Assembly (NCBI GenBank): GCA_018240595.1
Contig: JAFEFL010000049.1
Span: 1 to 64,000 of the forward strand
Length of the DNA: 64,000 bases
From: Pseudomonadota bacterium
GTDB lineage: Bacteria > Pseudomonadota > Alphaproteobacteria > Rhizobiales > Xanthobacteraceae
Reading direction: 5' to 3'
In this document: positions 1 through 8,463 of the stretch, piece by piece
Numbering within the stretch: position 1 is the first letter of the stretch
Layout of the letters: every line of letters starts with the position of its first letter
The notes under the pieces: generated by a model
What the model saw: the letters and a program-made list of their open reading frames with translations, nothing else
Told to the model about the DNA's origin: nothing
The model's database searches: none
Translations under genes and position numbers: made by a program

Positions 1-296
1 CCCGGCTGCCGTAATGACACCGCGATGGAGCGCCGCGGGGCGCAGGCCTTCTCCGATCGCAAGGAGGGGCCGTGCACCGCAAGGTGCACATTTTGGGCGC
101 TTCGCGGCGCTCCATTCCCTCGGCACTTCGAGGGGGACGGAAAGGGAATACAGGCCGCCCCGGGCCTTTAAGAACAGGGGCGATGAGGCGCGTCGTCATT
201 CCGGGGCGCCGCGAAGCGGCGAGCCGGAATGACGGCAGCCAAACGTTCTACTATCACGTTCTAGTATTCATTCTCCCGGCTGCTACGAGTTGCCGC
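1..296. other. Intergenic stretch rich in short inverted repeats
   Basis: I see no credible gene here. The reading frame of the CDF transporter is open upstream of its start, but the translation is Arg/Pro-rich noise with no family resemblance. The stretch holds several short hairpins: CCCTCG/CGAGGG around 117-134, GTGCAC twice around 71-88, and the clearer element at 195-233. It looks like decayed intergenic repeat sequence. Confidence 0.5.
195..233. repeat. Imperfect palindrome (GTCATTCCGG ... CCGGAATGAC)
   Basis: Ten-base arms GTCATTCCGG (195-204) and CCGGAATGAC (224-233) enclose a GC-rich centre that can itself fold (CGCCGC against GCGGCG). This is the shape of REP-like intergenic palindromes common in Bradyrhizobium-type genomes. 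It lies 64 bases before the CDF gene, so it could also affect that transcript. A partial relative (taatgac) occurs at the very start of the window. Confidence 0.6.
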
Positions 297-1310
297 ATGC
301 ACGGTGGGTCTCCTCACAATCACGATCACGATGCGCATGATCATGCGCACGATCACGGGCGCGGCCATTCGCACGATCACGCGCACGATCACGCGCACGG
401 CCTGCTCGGCCATTCGCATGCGCCGGCGAATTTCGGCCGGGCCTTCGCGCTGGCCACCGCGCTCAACGTCGTGCTGGTCGTCGCGCAATTCGCTTTCGGC
501 CTGTGGGCCAATTCGCTGGCGCTGATCGCCGACGCCGGTCACAACCTCAGCGACGTCATGGGCCTGTTGCTGGCGTGGGCGGCTTTCGCCTTTGCCGCCT
601 GGCGGCCTTCGAGCGGTTACACCTACCAGATGCGCGCCGGCTCGATCCTGGCCGCGCTCGCCAATGCGCTGCTGCTGGTCGCGGCCATCGCTATCATCTG
701 CTGGGAGGCGATCGGCCGCTTCTCCGAGCCGGAGCCGGTGGCCGGCGGCACCGTGATGCTGGTGGCCGCCATCGGTGTCGTCGTCAACGGCTTCTCCGCC
801 TGGCTGCTCAGCCGCGGCAGCAAATCCGATCTCAACATGCACGGCGCCTTCCTGCACATGGTGGCCGATGCCGCCGTATCGGTCGCCGTCATCCTCGCCG
901 GACTCGGTATCTGGCTGACCGGCTGGCAATGGCTGGACCCGGCGGTCAGCCTGCTGATCTCGCTGGTCATCCTGGTCGGCACCTGGCGGCTTCTGCGCGA
1001 CTCGCTGCGGCTGGCGCTCAACGCCGCGCCACGCGAGATCGATCCGGCCGACGTGCGCGAATACCTCGAAGCCCTGCCCGAAGTGCAGGGCCTGCACGAC
1101 CTGCACATCTGGGCCATGAGCACCACCGAGAACGCGCTCACCTGTCACATCGTCACGCCGGCCGGCCATCCGGGCGATGCCTTCCTGCACCGCGTCGCCG
1201 AAGATCTCGAGCACCGCTTCGGCATCGGCCACGCCACGGTGCAGGTCGAACTCGAATTGCGCGAAACCTGCCCCAGCGCCTGCCAGATGGCGAACCAGGC
1301 CGTGCGCTAA
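297..1310 (+). CDS. Cation diffusion facilitator (CDF) family metal exporter, ZitB/CzcD-like
   Basis: A 337-residue inner-membrane CDF protein that should exchange protons for cytoplasmic divalent metal (Zn, Co or Ni) and export it. Residues 1-42 are a His/Asp repeat tail typical of metal-buffering CDF termini. About six membrane segments follow. The two transport-site halves are visible: His82/Asp86 in GHNLSD and His187/Asp191 in HMVAD, the HD-HD arrangement usual for zinc-type members. The C-terminal cytoplasmic domain (about 255-337) has the HDLHIW signature. The ATG at 297 is chosen because the His tail begins there; the open frame before it is not protein-like. Two further metal genes follow on the same strand (DUF1007 and NicO), suggesting a metal-homeostasis cluster. 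Substrate is not decidable from sequence alone. Confidence 0.92.
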   Translation: MHGGSPHNHDHDAHDHAHDHGRGHSHDHAHDHAHGLLGHSHAPANFGRAFALATALNVVLVVAQFAFGLWANSLALIADAGHNLSDVMGLLLAWAAFAFAAWRPSSGYTYQMRAGSILAALANALLLVAAIAIICWEAIGRFSEPEPVAGGTVMLVAAIGVVVNGFSAWLLSRGSKSDLNMHGAFLHMVADAAVSVAVILAGLGIWLTGWQWLDPAVSLLISLVILVGTWRLLRDSLRLALNAAPREIDPADVREYLEALPEVQGLHDLHIWAMSTTENALTCHIVTPAGHPGDAFLHRVAEDLEHRFGIGHATVQVELELRETCPSACQMANQAVR

Positions 1311-1383
1311 CCTTTACGCGTCGCTGCCCCGTTTCCGCCGCAGACTGTGCTAATGGTGGCGCACCTCTCACGGTTCGGCGGAC

Positions 1384-2034
1384 ATGATCCTCACCCGGCT
1401 ATATCTGGCGGTTACGGCGATCGCGGCGGTGCTGGCATTCGCGCCACCGGCCGCCGCCCACCCCCATGTCTGGGTGACGATGAAGTCGGAATTGGTCTAC
1501 GCCCCCGACGGTACTCTGACCGGCGTCCGCCATGCCTGGGCTTTTGACGACATGTTTTCGGCCTTCGCCACGCAGGGCTACGAGAGCAAGGTCAAGGGTC
1601 AGTTCACCCGCGAGGAACTCGAGCCGCTGGCCAAGGTCAATGTCGAGTCGCTGAAGGAATACGATTACTTCACCTACGTCACCGCCGACGGCAAGAAGGT
1701 CAAGCTCAAGGATCCGGCCCCGGGTTATTATCTCGACTGGAAGGACTCGATCCTGACGTTGCATTTCACGCTGCCGCTCGAGCATCCGATCGCGGCCAAG
1801 GAGTTGCGCGTCGATGTCTACGATCCGTCGATCTTCGTCGATTTCGAATTCGCCAAGAAGGATCCGGCGCAGCTGGTCGGCGCTCCGGCGCATTGCAAGA
1901 TGGATGTCGTGCTGCCGCGCGAAATGACCTTTGCCGAAGGCAAGGCGCTGAGCATGATCCCGGCCGATCAGCCCAATGTCTCGATGGCGATCGGCGCCGA
2001 GTTCGCCAACAAGATACTCGTACACTGTCCTTGA
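1384..2034 (+). CDS. DUF1007 family periplasmic protein
   Basis: A 216-residue protein with a clear signal peptide (about residues 1-25, ending in PPAAA before HPHVWV). The mature start HPHVWV and the WAFDDMFS segment are typical of DUF1007 proteins, often annotated as the periplasmic component of an uncharacterised transport system. No catalytic motif is seen. The gene ends 40 bases before the NicO-family transporter and is surely co-transcribed with it; this pairing is recurrent in alphaproteobacteria. I infer that it delivers or buffers metal (the HPH start could bind it) for that transporter. The start at 1384 places the signal peptide correctly. Confidence 0.85.
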   Translation: MILTRLYLAVTAIAAVLAFAPPAAAHPHVWVTMKSELVYAPDGTLTGVRHAWAFDDMFSAFATQGYESKVKGQFTREELEPLAKVNVESLKEYDYFTYVTADGKKVKLKDPAPGYYLDWKDSILTLHFTLPLEHPIAAKELRVDVYDPSIFVDFEFAKKDPAQLVGAPAHCKMDVVLPREMTFAEGKALSMIPADQPNVSMAIGAEFANKILVHCP

Positions 2035-2074
2035 CCTTCCACCATCGCGGGGCGGCGATCCGGGGATATCATTG

Positions 2075-3223
2075 ATGCCAAACCTGCCGCCGCGCTTTCG
2101 TGTCTCGCAGCCGCTTGTCTTCGTCGCCGCCGTCGCGCTGATCGCGTTCGCCGTTGACGCGGCCTCCGCCGCGCCGTTCGGCATGTCGGCGGGCGCGGCG
2201 CCGGCGCCGGTCGGCGGCTTTGCCGGCTGGATCCTGGCGCAGCAGGCGACCTTCTACCGCATGCTGTCCGGCGCCATCCGCGCCGCCAAGGCCGACGGCA
2301 CCGCGGCGATCGGCCTGATGGGCATTTCGTTTGCTTACGGCGTGTTTCATGCCGCCGGCCCCGGTCACGGCAAGGCGGTGATCTCGTCCTATCTCGTCGC
2401 CAACAACGAGACCTGGAAGCGCGGCATTGCGCTGTCCTTCGTCTCGGCGGTGCTGCAGGCCTTCACCGCCATCGCCATTGTCGCCATCGCCGCGGTGCTG
2501 CTCGGGGCCACCTCGAAGGTGATGGGCGACACCGTGCGCGTCGTCGAGACCGTGAGCTACGGGCTCATCGTGCTGATCGGCCTGCGCCTCGTCTGGGTGA
2601 AGGGCAGGGCCTTTCTCAAGCTGCTGATGCCCAGCGCGGCGCCGCAGCTCGCGCATGCCCACGCGCATTCGGGCGGTCGCGGTCATGCCCACGATCACGC
2701 GCATCATGCGCATGATCACGTCCACACGGCCGCCTGCGCGCACGATCACGGCCACGATCACCATGCGCATGACCATCACCATGATCATGGTCACGGCCAT
2801 CACCATCATGATCATGACCACGACGATGAGGGCCATGCCTGGGGCCACGCCCACGCGCCGGAGCCGAGCGAACTGACCGGCAAGCACTGGCTGCGCCGCG
2901 GCCTCGCCGCCGTGTTCGCCGTCGGCCTGCGGCCCTGCTCGGGCGCCATCATCGTTCTCGTCTTCGCGCTAGCACAGGGCTTGTTCTGGGTCGGCGTCGC
3001 CTCGACCTTCGTCATGGGGCTCGGCACAGCGATCACGGTTTCCACCATTGCCACGCTCGCCGTCATGGCGCGCGGCGTCGCCGGCCGCATCGCGGCGACG
3101 AAATCCGGCGGCGGCATGCTGCTGCTGCGCGGCTTCGAGGCCGCCGCCGCCGTGCTTATCGTCATCTTCGGCGTGCTGCTGCTCACCGGCTACATGGTCA
3201 GCGAACGCATGATCGGGGTGTGA
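2075..3223 (+). CDS. NicO/RcnA-family nickel-cobalt transporter with His-rich loop
   Basis: A 382-residue polytopic membrane protein. The family signature lies in an early membrane segment, with His92 and His98 in HAAGPGHGK; a second conserved segment, GLRPCSGAI, is at about 284-292. Between them residues 194-260 are almost entirely His, Asp, Ala and Gly, a large cytoplasmic metal-binding loop far longer than in E. coli RcnA. The ATG at 2075 gives a good N-terminal signal/anchor and avoids overlap with the upstream gene. Family members either export Ni/Co (RcnA) or import it. The partner DUF1007 gene and the nearby cobalt-type nitrile hydratase make a role in cobalt handling attractive, but direction and metal are inference. 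Confidence 0.88.
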   Translation: MPNLPPRFRVSQPLVFVAAVALIAFAVDAASAAPFGMSAGAAPAPVGGFAGWILAQQATFYRMLSGAIRAAKADGTAAIGLMGISFAYGVFHAAGPGHGKAVISSYLVANNETWKRGIALSFVSAVLQAFTAIAIVAIAAVLLGATSKVMGDTVRVVETVSYGLIVLIGLRLVWVKGRAFLKLLMPSAAPQLAHAHAHSGGRGHAHDHAHHAHDHVHTAACAHDHGHDHHAHDHHHDHGHGHHHHDHDHDDEGHAWGHAHAPEPSELTGKHWLRRGLAAVFAVGLRPCSGAIIVLVFALAQGLFWVGVASTFVMGLGTAITVSTIATLAVMARGVAGRIAATKSGGGMLLLRGFEAAAAVLIVIFGVLLLTGYMVSERMIGV

Positions 3224-3310
3224 CTATCGCCGGCGTTTGAGTCTACCATCGTCAAACAAGAATGGCGGGGCTCGCGCTGCGCCATTACGTAGATGGCGAT
3301 GGAGCACATC

Positions 3311-4351
3311 ATGCCGGGCGATTTTCTGAAATCCATTGGTGTTCAACATCCCATCGTGCTCGGGCCGATGGCCGGCGGGGCCGGCTCCCCGGCGCTGGTC
3401 GCCGCGGTGTCGAATGCCGGCGGCCTCGGCTCCTTCGGCGCGGCTTACCTCGCGCCGCAGCAGATTCTCGACACGGTCAAGGAAATCCGCGGCCTGACGT
3501 CGAAGCCGATCGCGCTCAATCTGTTCGCCGGCGGCTACGAGCCGGACCGCGTCGTCGAAGCGGGTCCGATGCTGGCGGTGGTGGCGCGCGCGCATGAACG
3601 GCTCGGCCTCGCGCCGCCGGTGCTGCCGCCCAATCCGGTCTCGCCCTTCGACGACCAGCTCGAGGCGATCATCGCCGCTCAGCCGGCGCTGTTCTCCTTC
3701 ACCTTCGGCGTTCCGACCGTGGCGCAGATCGCGCGCGTGCAAAAGGCTGGCATTCCGGTGTGCGGCACGGCGACTACGGTGGAGGAGGCCAAGGCGCTCG
3801 CCGCCGCCGGGGTCGATGCCATCGCCGCGCAGGGTGAGGAAGCCGGCGCGCATCGCGGCACCTTCCTGCGCAGCGCCGAAGAGTCGATGGTGCCGACTTA
3901 TGATCTGGTGCGCGATGTGGTCGCGGCGACCAAGCTGCCGGTGTTCGCTTCCGGCGGCCTGATGGACGGCGCCGACATCACGCGGGCGTTCGATGCCGGC
4001 GCGCAGGCGGCGCAGCTCGGCACCGCGTTTCTGCTCTGCCCGGAAAGCGGCGTGCCGGAGCCCTATCGCGACGCGTTGCGCAAACGCGAGGACACCACCG
4101 TCATTACCCGCGTTTACTCAGGCCGCGCGGCGCGCGGCCTGCGCAATCGTTTCATCGACGAGTGCGACGGCGTGCCGGTGCTGCCGTTCCGCCAGCAGAA
4201 CGATCTGACGCGGCCGATGCGCACCGAGTCGGGCAAGAAGGGCCTGCCGGATTACATCTCGCTGTGGGCCGGACGCGGCGTGACGCGCATCCGCGAAATG
4301 CCGGCGGCCGAGATGGTGCGCACGCTAGTGGCGGAAATCGGCGGGCGTTAG
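3311..4351 (+). CDS. Nitronate monooxygenase (2-nitropropane dioxygenase family)
   Basis: A 346-residue FMN-dependent TIM-barrel enzyme that oxidises alkyl nitronates. Visible motifs are GPMAGGAGS near the N-terminus, GEEAGAHRG (with the conserved His) in the middle and SGGLMDGADITRAF followed by GAQAAQLGTAFL for phosphate binding of FMN. The ATG at 3311 is preferred over ATGs at 3293 and 3299 because GGAG (3301-3304) sits six bases before it. Its 3' end overlaps the 3' end of the convergent nitrile hydratase accessory gene by 27 bases. Many family members are annotated from homology only, so the substrate is uncertain. Confidence 0.88.
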   Translation: MPGDFLKSIGVQHPIVLGPMAGGAGSPALVAAVSNAGGLGSFGAAYLAPQQILDTVKEIRGLTSKPIALNLFAGGYEPDRVVEAGPMLAVVARAHERLGLAPPVLPPNPVSPFDDQLEAIIAAQPALFSFTFGVPTVAQIARVQKAGIPVCGTATTVEEAKALAAAGVDAIAAQGEEAGAHRGTFLRSAEESMVPTYDLVRDVVAATKLPVFASGGLMDGADITRAFDAGAQAAQLGTAFLLCPESGVPEPYRDALRKREDTTVITRVYSGRAARGLRNRFIDECDGVPVLPFRQQNDLTRPMRTESGKKGLPDYISLWAGRGVTRIREMPAAEMVRTLVAEIGGR

Positions 4352-4705
4352 CTCGATCGGCTTGCCGTGCGGCGTGCGATCGCAGGCGTGGTCCCAGGCG
4401 TCGCGATACTCGGTGAGCATCTCCCGCGAGGCGACGCCTTTTTCCGCGACCAGCCGCTCCAGCGTGGCGAGCCAGTGCAGGTAATAGGTCTCGCCGGTGT
4501 CGGGATCGCCGGCGGCCTGCGAGCGCTTGATCTCGTCGCTCAAGGTCGCCGCCCATTCATTCCAGGTGAACACGCCACGCTCGTGCAGCGCCAGCGCGAT
4601 GGCGAAGGCCTGCGCCTGCCACGGCTCCTTGAACACCGGGCCGTCGTCGTCCTGCGGCACGCCGGGCACGGCGCGTGCGGCCTTCGCGGCGGCAACGCTA
4701 TCCAT
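4325..4705 (-). CDS. Nitrile hydratase accessory protein (activator/P14K-like)
   Basis: A 126-residue protein, third gene of the nitrile hydratase operon. It matches the small accessory family related to the beta-subunit N-terminus: FKEPWQAQAFAIALALHERG and FTWNEWAATLSDEI are typical, and YYLHWLATLERLV follows. Such proteins (for example P14K or NhlE) assist insertion of cobalt and oxidation of the alpha-subunit cysteines. Its ATG overlaps the beta-subunit stop by one base (TGATG), so translation is probably coupled. The 3' end overlaps the convergent nitronate monooxygenase gene. Confidence 0.85.
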   Translation of the reverse strand: MDSVAAAKAARAVPGVPQDDDGPVFKEPWQAQAFAIALALHERGVFTWNEWAATLSDEIKRSQAAGDPDTGETYYLHWLATLERLVAEKGVASREMLTEYRDAWDHACDRTPHGKPIELTPADFRH

Positions 4706-5364
4706 CACAGCCTCTCCAGATACGGCTCGAAAGCGTCGATCGACACCTTCAGCGTCGGGTCGGCATCGTCGCCCCACAATTCGTGGGCGTCGAACACGAC
4801 GGTGTAAAGCCACTGCGGATGGTCGCCCTTGCCGTGCGCGTTGCTGTCGGGGAAGACGTGGCAGCCATTGATGCGCTCGACGGTGCCGACGTGGCCGCGC
4901 ACGTAGCGCGGCAGCCGCGTATGCGTCACCGGGTTGATGTTCCTGGCGCGCACCTTGTCGCCCGGCTTGAACGCCGCCGGGCTCTGCGGCTCGCGGGCAA
5001 AGCTGCCGCGCGTCGCGCAGCGCTTGACGTCGTCGAGCGTGAACGGCCCGCGCAGCAGCGGCGGGCTCGTGTGCAGCGAATGTCCGGCTTCGACCTCGTC
5101 GGCGCCGACCATCTTGTGTTCGACCAGCTGGTTCTCGATGGCGAGAAACCACTTCTGATAATACGAGCTGGCGAGATAGACCTCGGGCGGCAGCGACTCG
5201 CGGGCGAAACGCTGTGAGTCGATGTTGACGCCGCCATTGGCGCCCATCGCGCGCACCATGGCCATGACGCGGCCTTCCCAGCGCTCGTGGAACGTCGGCT
5301 CGTTGGCTTCGGGCTCAACCTTGCCGAAGCCGTCCATGCCGCCCATATCGTGCACGCCGTTCAT
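4705..5364 (-). CDS. nthB: Nitrile hydratase subunit beta
   Basis: A 219-residue beta subunit of nitrile hydratase, which converts nitriles to amides together with the alpha subunit. The start [14 protein letters not shown] is diagnostic for the family, as is the C-terminal SH3-like barrel ([13 protein letters not shown], then [15 protein letters not shown] and WGDDA). The ATG at 5364 overlaps the alpha-subunit stop by four bases (ATGA), giving translational coupling in the order alpha, beta, accessory, which is the order usual for cobalt-type enzymes' close relatives but not for all. Confidence 0.95.
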   Translation of the reverse strand: MNGVHDMGGMDGFGKVEPEANEPTFHERWEGRVMAMVRAMGANGGVNIDSQRFARESLPPEVYLASSYYQKWFLAIENQLVEHKMVGADEVEAGHSLHTSPPLLRGPFTLDDVKRCATRGSFAREPQSPAAFKPGDKVRARNINPVTHTRLPRYVRGHVGTVERINGCHVFPDSNAHGKGDHPQWLYTVVFDAHELWGDDADPTLKVSIDAFEPYLERL

Positions 5365-5999
5365 CGCTTCAGCTCCGCAGGAGCCTTCGGCAATCCCGTG
5401 CCGATCATGGAATCGCGGGTGACGAGCTCGGCGAGTTTGTCCTCGCTCCAGCCCTCGGTGCCCGCAGGACGCATCGGCAGCACCAGGAAGCGCGTCTCCG
5501 CGGTCGAATCCCAGACGCGGATTTCGGTGTCCTTCGCCAGCGTGACGCCGAAGTCGGCGAGCACGCCGCGCGGATCCTTCACCGCGCGCGAGCGATAGGG
5601 CGCGGCCTTGTACCAGACCGGCGGCAGGCCGAGCATTTCCCACGGGTAGCAGGAGCACAAGGTGCAGACGACCATGTTGTGGCGCTGCGGCGTGTTCTCG
5701 ACCGCGATCAGGTGATCGCCGGTGCGCGCGAAATGGCCGAGCGCGTTAATCGCCTTGGTCGCGTCGGCGAGCAGCGCCTGCTTGAACGCCGGATCGGTCC
5801 AGGCCTTGGCGACGACGGCGGCGCCGTTGCGCGGGCCGATCTTGGTCTCGTACATCTCGACGATGGCGTCGAGCGCCTTGGGATCGACGTAACCCTTCTC
5901 GGTCAGGATCGTTTCCAGCGCGCGCACGCGGAGCTGCGTCTCCGACAGCTCGGAATGATCGTGATCGTGGTGGTGATGGTGGTCATGATCGTGTGCCAT
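5361..5999 (-). CDS. nthA: Nitrile hydratase subunit alpha, cobalt-type, with His-rich N-terminus
   Basis: A 212-residue alpha subunit. The metal-binding claw is C112-T113-L114-C115-S116-C117 (CTLCSC). A Thr after the first Cys marks the cobalt-type (low-spin Co(III)) class; iron-type enzymes have Ser there. Residues 2-15 are a run of His and Asp that standard alpha subunits lack and that could bind cobalt before insertion. [12 protein letters not shown] and [14 protein letters not shown] are family segments. Operon: a nucleoside deaminase ends 33 bases upstream on the same strand; beta and accessory subunits follow by overlap. Cobalt must reach this enzyme, and a NicO-type transporter lies 2.1 kb away on the opposite strand. 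Confidence 0.95.
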   Translation of the reverse strand: MAHDHDHHHHHDHDHSELSETQLRVRALETILTEKGYVDPKALDAIVEMYETKIGPRNGAAVVAKAWTDPAFKQALLADATKAINALGHFARTGDHLIAVENTPQRHNMVVCTLCSCYPWEMLGLPPVWYKAAPYRSRAVKDPRGVLADFGVTLAKDTEIRVWDSTAETRFLVLPMRPAGTEGWSEDKLAELVTRDSMIGTGLPKAPAELKR

Positions 6000-6032
6000 G
6001 GCGCGCAGTCTATCGTGGTGCTGCCGAGTGCT

Positions 6033-6506
6033 TCAATCCCACACGCCCTCATGCAATTCCGCCGCTTCGTCCTCGAGCAGCGGGCCGACCACCTCGGTCG
6101 GGCGCTGGCCGGCAGCGAACACGGTGCGGCAGGGCAGTGACAAGGTCGGATTCTCCGGGTGGTCGCCGGTGATCTCCTTGAGCCGCGCTTCCGACAGGCC
6201 GTAGACGACGCGGCCGATGCCGGCCCAATAGATGGCGCCGGCGCACATCGCGCAAGGTTCGGCCGAGGAATAGAGCGTGCACTCGGCCAGTTCCTCCGGC
6301 TCGAAGGCCTTGCAGGCGGCGGTGGCGAGCAGCCGCTCGGCGTGAGCGGTCATGTCGCCGTCCGGCAGGTAGCCGTTTTCCATCTCCAGCAGCACCTCGC
6401 CGTCCGGTCCGGCGAGCACGGCGCCGAACGGGTGGTTGCCGCGCTCCAGCGCGCGGTCGGCGACGTCGAAAGCACGCCGCAGCAGGTCTTCGTCAGAACT
6501 CGCCAT
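6033..6506 (-). CDS. Nucleoside/nucleobase deaminase (CDA fold, TadA/GuaD-like)
   Basis: A 157-residue cytidine-deaminase-fold enzyme. Zinc ligands and the proton shuttle are visible: His55 and Glu57 in TAHAE, and Cys85/Cys88 in PCAMC. The substrate could be guanine, cytosine, adenosine or a related base; the motif spacing fits the broad nucleoside deaminase family and not clearly TadA. An in-frame GTG at 6515 exists, but the ATG at 6506 has a purine-rich AAGGA about 11 bases upstream and is preferred. It is the first gene of the apparent run leading into nitrile hydratase, and is divergent from the TRAP genes (63-base gap holding both promoters). Confidence 0.85.
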   Translation of the reverse strand: MASSDEDLLRRAFDVADRALERGNHPFGAVLAGPDGEVLLEMENGYLPDGDMTAHAERLLATAACKAFEPEELAECTLYSSAEPCAMCAGAIYWAGIGRVVYGLSEARLKEITGDHPENPTLSLPCRTVFAAGQRPTEVVGPLLEDEAAELHEGVWD

Positions 6507-6569
6507 ACTCGACACATTCCTTGCCGGCCTCGTTTAGCGCGAAGCCGGCTGCTATGTCATCATGGCATC

Positions 6570-7085
6570 ATGACCCGGATCGCCGACGCCATCGACAGCC
6601 TGACCCGCGCCATCGGCCGCACCGTGGCCTGGCTGGCGCTTGCCATCGTGCTGCTGCAATTCGTTCTCGTGGTGGCGCGCTACCTGTTCGGTTTCGGCTC
6701 GATCTGGCTCAATGAATCGGTAATTTACGGCCACGCCGCCCTGTTCCTGCTGGCGGCGGCCTGGACCCTGGCCGCCGGCGGCCATGTCCGGGTCGACATC
6801 TTCTATGCCGAGGCCCCGCCGCGCCGCCGTGCCGCGATCGACCTCGCCGGCAGCCTGCTGCTGCTGCTGCCGTTCGCGCTGCTGCTGCTTTACCTGTCGC
6901 TGCCCTTCGCCGCGCGCTCCTGGGCCATTCTGGAACGCTCGCAGGAAACCAGCGGCCTGCCATTCGTCTATGTGTTGAAGACGCTGGTGCCGGTGTTCGC
7001 CGCCCTGATGGCACTGCAGGGCATCGCCCAGGCGATCCGCAGCCTCGCCGTGCTGCGCGCCGGGAGGCCTAATGTCGCTTCCTGA
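6570..7085 (+). CDS. TRAP transporter small permease subunit (DctQ-type)
   Basis: A 171-residue membrane protein with four predicted membrane segments, matching the small DctQ subunit of tripartite ATP-independent periplasmic transporters. The segment WLNESVIYGHAALFLLAAAW and the following GGHVRVDIFY are typical of the family. The frame is open far upstream, but only from the ATG at 6570 does the sequence look like DctQ. Its end overlaps the large permease gene by 14 bases. Confidence 0.88.
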   Translation: MTRIADAIDSLTRAIGRTVAWLALAIVLLQFVLVVARYLFGFGSIWLNESVIYGHAALFLLAAAWTLAAGGHVRVDIFYAEAPPRRRAAIDLAGSLLLLLPFALLLLYLSLPFAARSWAILERSQETSGLPFVYVLKTLVPVFAALMALQGIAQAIRSLAVLRAGRPNVAS

Positions 7086-8445
7086 ACTTTTCTCGATCCT
7101 GCTCGTCGTCGTCGCCATCGCCGCGCTGATGGTCGGCTATCCGGTGGCGCTGACGCTCGCCGGCATCTCGCTTGCCTTCGCCTTCCTCGGCGACGCGCTC
7201 GGCCTGATGAACTTCGCCATCCTCGGCGCGCTGCCGCAGCGTATCTACGGTGTCATGACCAACGACGTGCTGCTGGCGCTGCCGATGTTCATCTTCATGG
7301 GCGTGATGCTGGAGCGCTCGGCGATAGCCGAAGACCTGCTCGAACGCGTCGGCCGGCTGTTCGGTCCGCTGCGCGGCGGCCTTGGCTTTGCCGTGGTGCT
7401 GGTCGGCGCGCTGCTCGCGGCCTCGACCGGCATCGTCGGCGCCACCGCGGTGACGATGGGCCTCATCATGCTGCCGGCGATGCTGCGCCACGGCTACGAT
7501 CCGCGGCTCGCCGCCGGCACGGTGGCGGCGTCGGCGACCCTGGCGCAGATCGTGCCGCCCTCGACGGTGCTCGTGATCCTCGGCGATCAGCTCAACATCG
7601 CGTATCAGACGGCGCAGCTCGCGCAGGGCACTTTCGCGCCGAATGTGGTCTCCGTCGGCGATCTGTTCGCCGGTGCTCTCGGGCCCGGGCTGCTGCTGGT
7701 CACGCTTTATCTCGCCTACGTCGCGCTCGTCGCCTGGCTGAAGCCGCACAGCGCGCCGGCCGTGACGACGACGGCGCCGCCGGCCGGCAGCCTGATCGAA
7801 GCGCTGCTGGCGCCGGTCGTGCTCATCGTCGCCGTGCTCGGCTCCATCCTGTTCGGCGTCGCGACGCCGACCGAAGCGGCGTCCGTCGGCGCCGTCGGCG
7901 CCATCCTGCTGGCGTGGCGCCGCGCGCCGATTCTGGCGCTGCTGCGGCCGGTGGCGGAGAAGACGACGCAGATCACGGCGATGATCTTCCTCATCCTGAT
8001 CGGTGCAACGATGTTCAGCCTGGTGTTCCGCGCGCTCGGCGGTGACGATCTCGTCTCGCGCGCGCTCACCCATCTGCCCGGCGGCGCCGGCGGCGCGGTG
8101 CTGGTGGTGATGCTGGCGATCTTCCTGCTCGGCTTCGTCATGGACGCCTTCGAGATCGTGTTCGTCGTGGTGCCGATCGTCGCGCCGGCGCTGCTCAAGC
8201 TGCCCGGCATCGATCCCGTCTGGCTCGGCATCATGATGGCGGTGAACCTGCAGACCTCCTACATGCACCCGCCGCTCGGCCCGACGCTGTTCTATCTGCG
8301 CGGCGTCGCCCCCAAGGAAATCACCACGCGGCACATCTATGTCGGCGTCATTCCGTTCGTCGCGATCCAGCTTTTCGCGCTCGTCGTCCTGTGGTTCTGG
8401 CCGGGGCTTGCCACCGCGCTGCCACACGCGTTCTATGGGCGGTAA
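7072..8445 (+). CDS. TRAP transporter large permease subunit (DctM-type)
   Basis: A 457-residue, roughly 12-segment inner-membrane protein of the DctM family that catalyses sodium- or proton-coupled solute uptake together with DctQ. Recognisable features are the ALPMFIFMG segment, GIVGATAVTMGLI, the IVPPSTVLVILGD loop and the C-terminal NLQTSYMHPPLGPTLFYLRGV. The usual third partner, a DctP binding protein, is not adjacent on either side, so the system must use a distant one. Downstream SDR and acyl-CoA dehydrogenase genes suggest a carboxylate or acyl substrate. Confidence 0.93.
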   Translation: MSLPELFSILLVVVAIAALMVGYPVALTLAGISLAFAFLGDALGLMNFAILGALPQRIYGVMTNDVLLALPMFIFMGVMLERSAIAEDLLERVGRLFGPLRGGLGFAVVLVGALLAASTGIVGATAVTMGLIMLPAMLRHGYDPRLAAGTVAASATLAQIVPPSTVLVILGDQLNIAYQTAQLAQGTFAPNVVSVGDLFAGALGPGLLLVTLYLAYVALVAWLKPHSAPAVTTTAPPAGSLIEALLAPVVLIVAVLGSILFGVATPTEAASVGAVGAILLAWRRAPILALLRPVAEKTTQITAMIFLILIGATMFSLVFRALGGDDLVSRALTHLPGGAGGAVLVVMLAIFLLGFVMDAFEIVFVVVPIVAPALLKLPGIDPVWLGIMMAVNLQTSYMHPPLGPTLFYLRGVAPKEITTRHIYVGVIPFVAIQLFALVVLWFWPGLATALPHAFYGR

Positions 8446-8463
8446 CAAACAGGGAAGACGCCC

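Noticed and set aside
1311..1383. Possible cobalamin riboswitch before the DUF1007/NicO genes
   Set aside because: The gap is only 73 bases and shows no B12-box; a riboswitch would need about 200 bases.
2655..2876. Repeat-like CATGATCAC tracts in the NicO gene taken as a possible tandem repeat array
   Set aside because: It is simply codon reuse for a His/Asp-rich loop; the reading frame is kept throughout, so no separate repeat or CRISPR.
6507..6515. GTG start at 6515 for the nucleoside deaminase
   Set aside because: Leaves almost no spacing to the AAGGA site; the ATG at 6506 gives the usual N-terminus.
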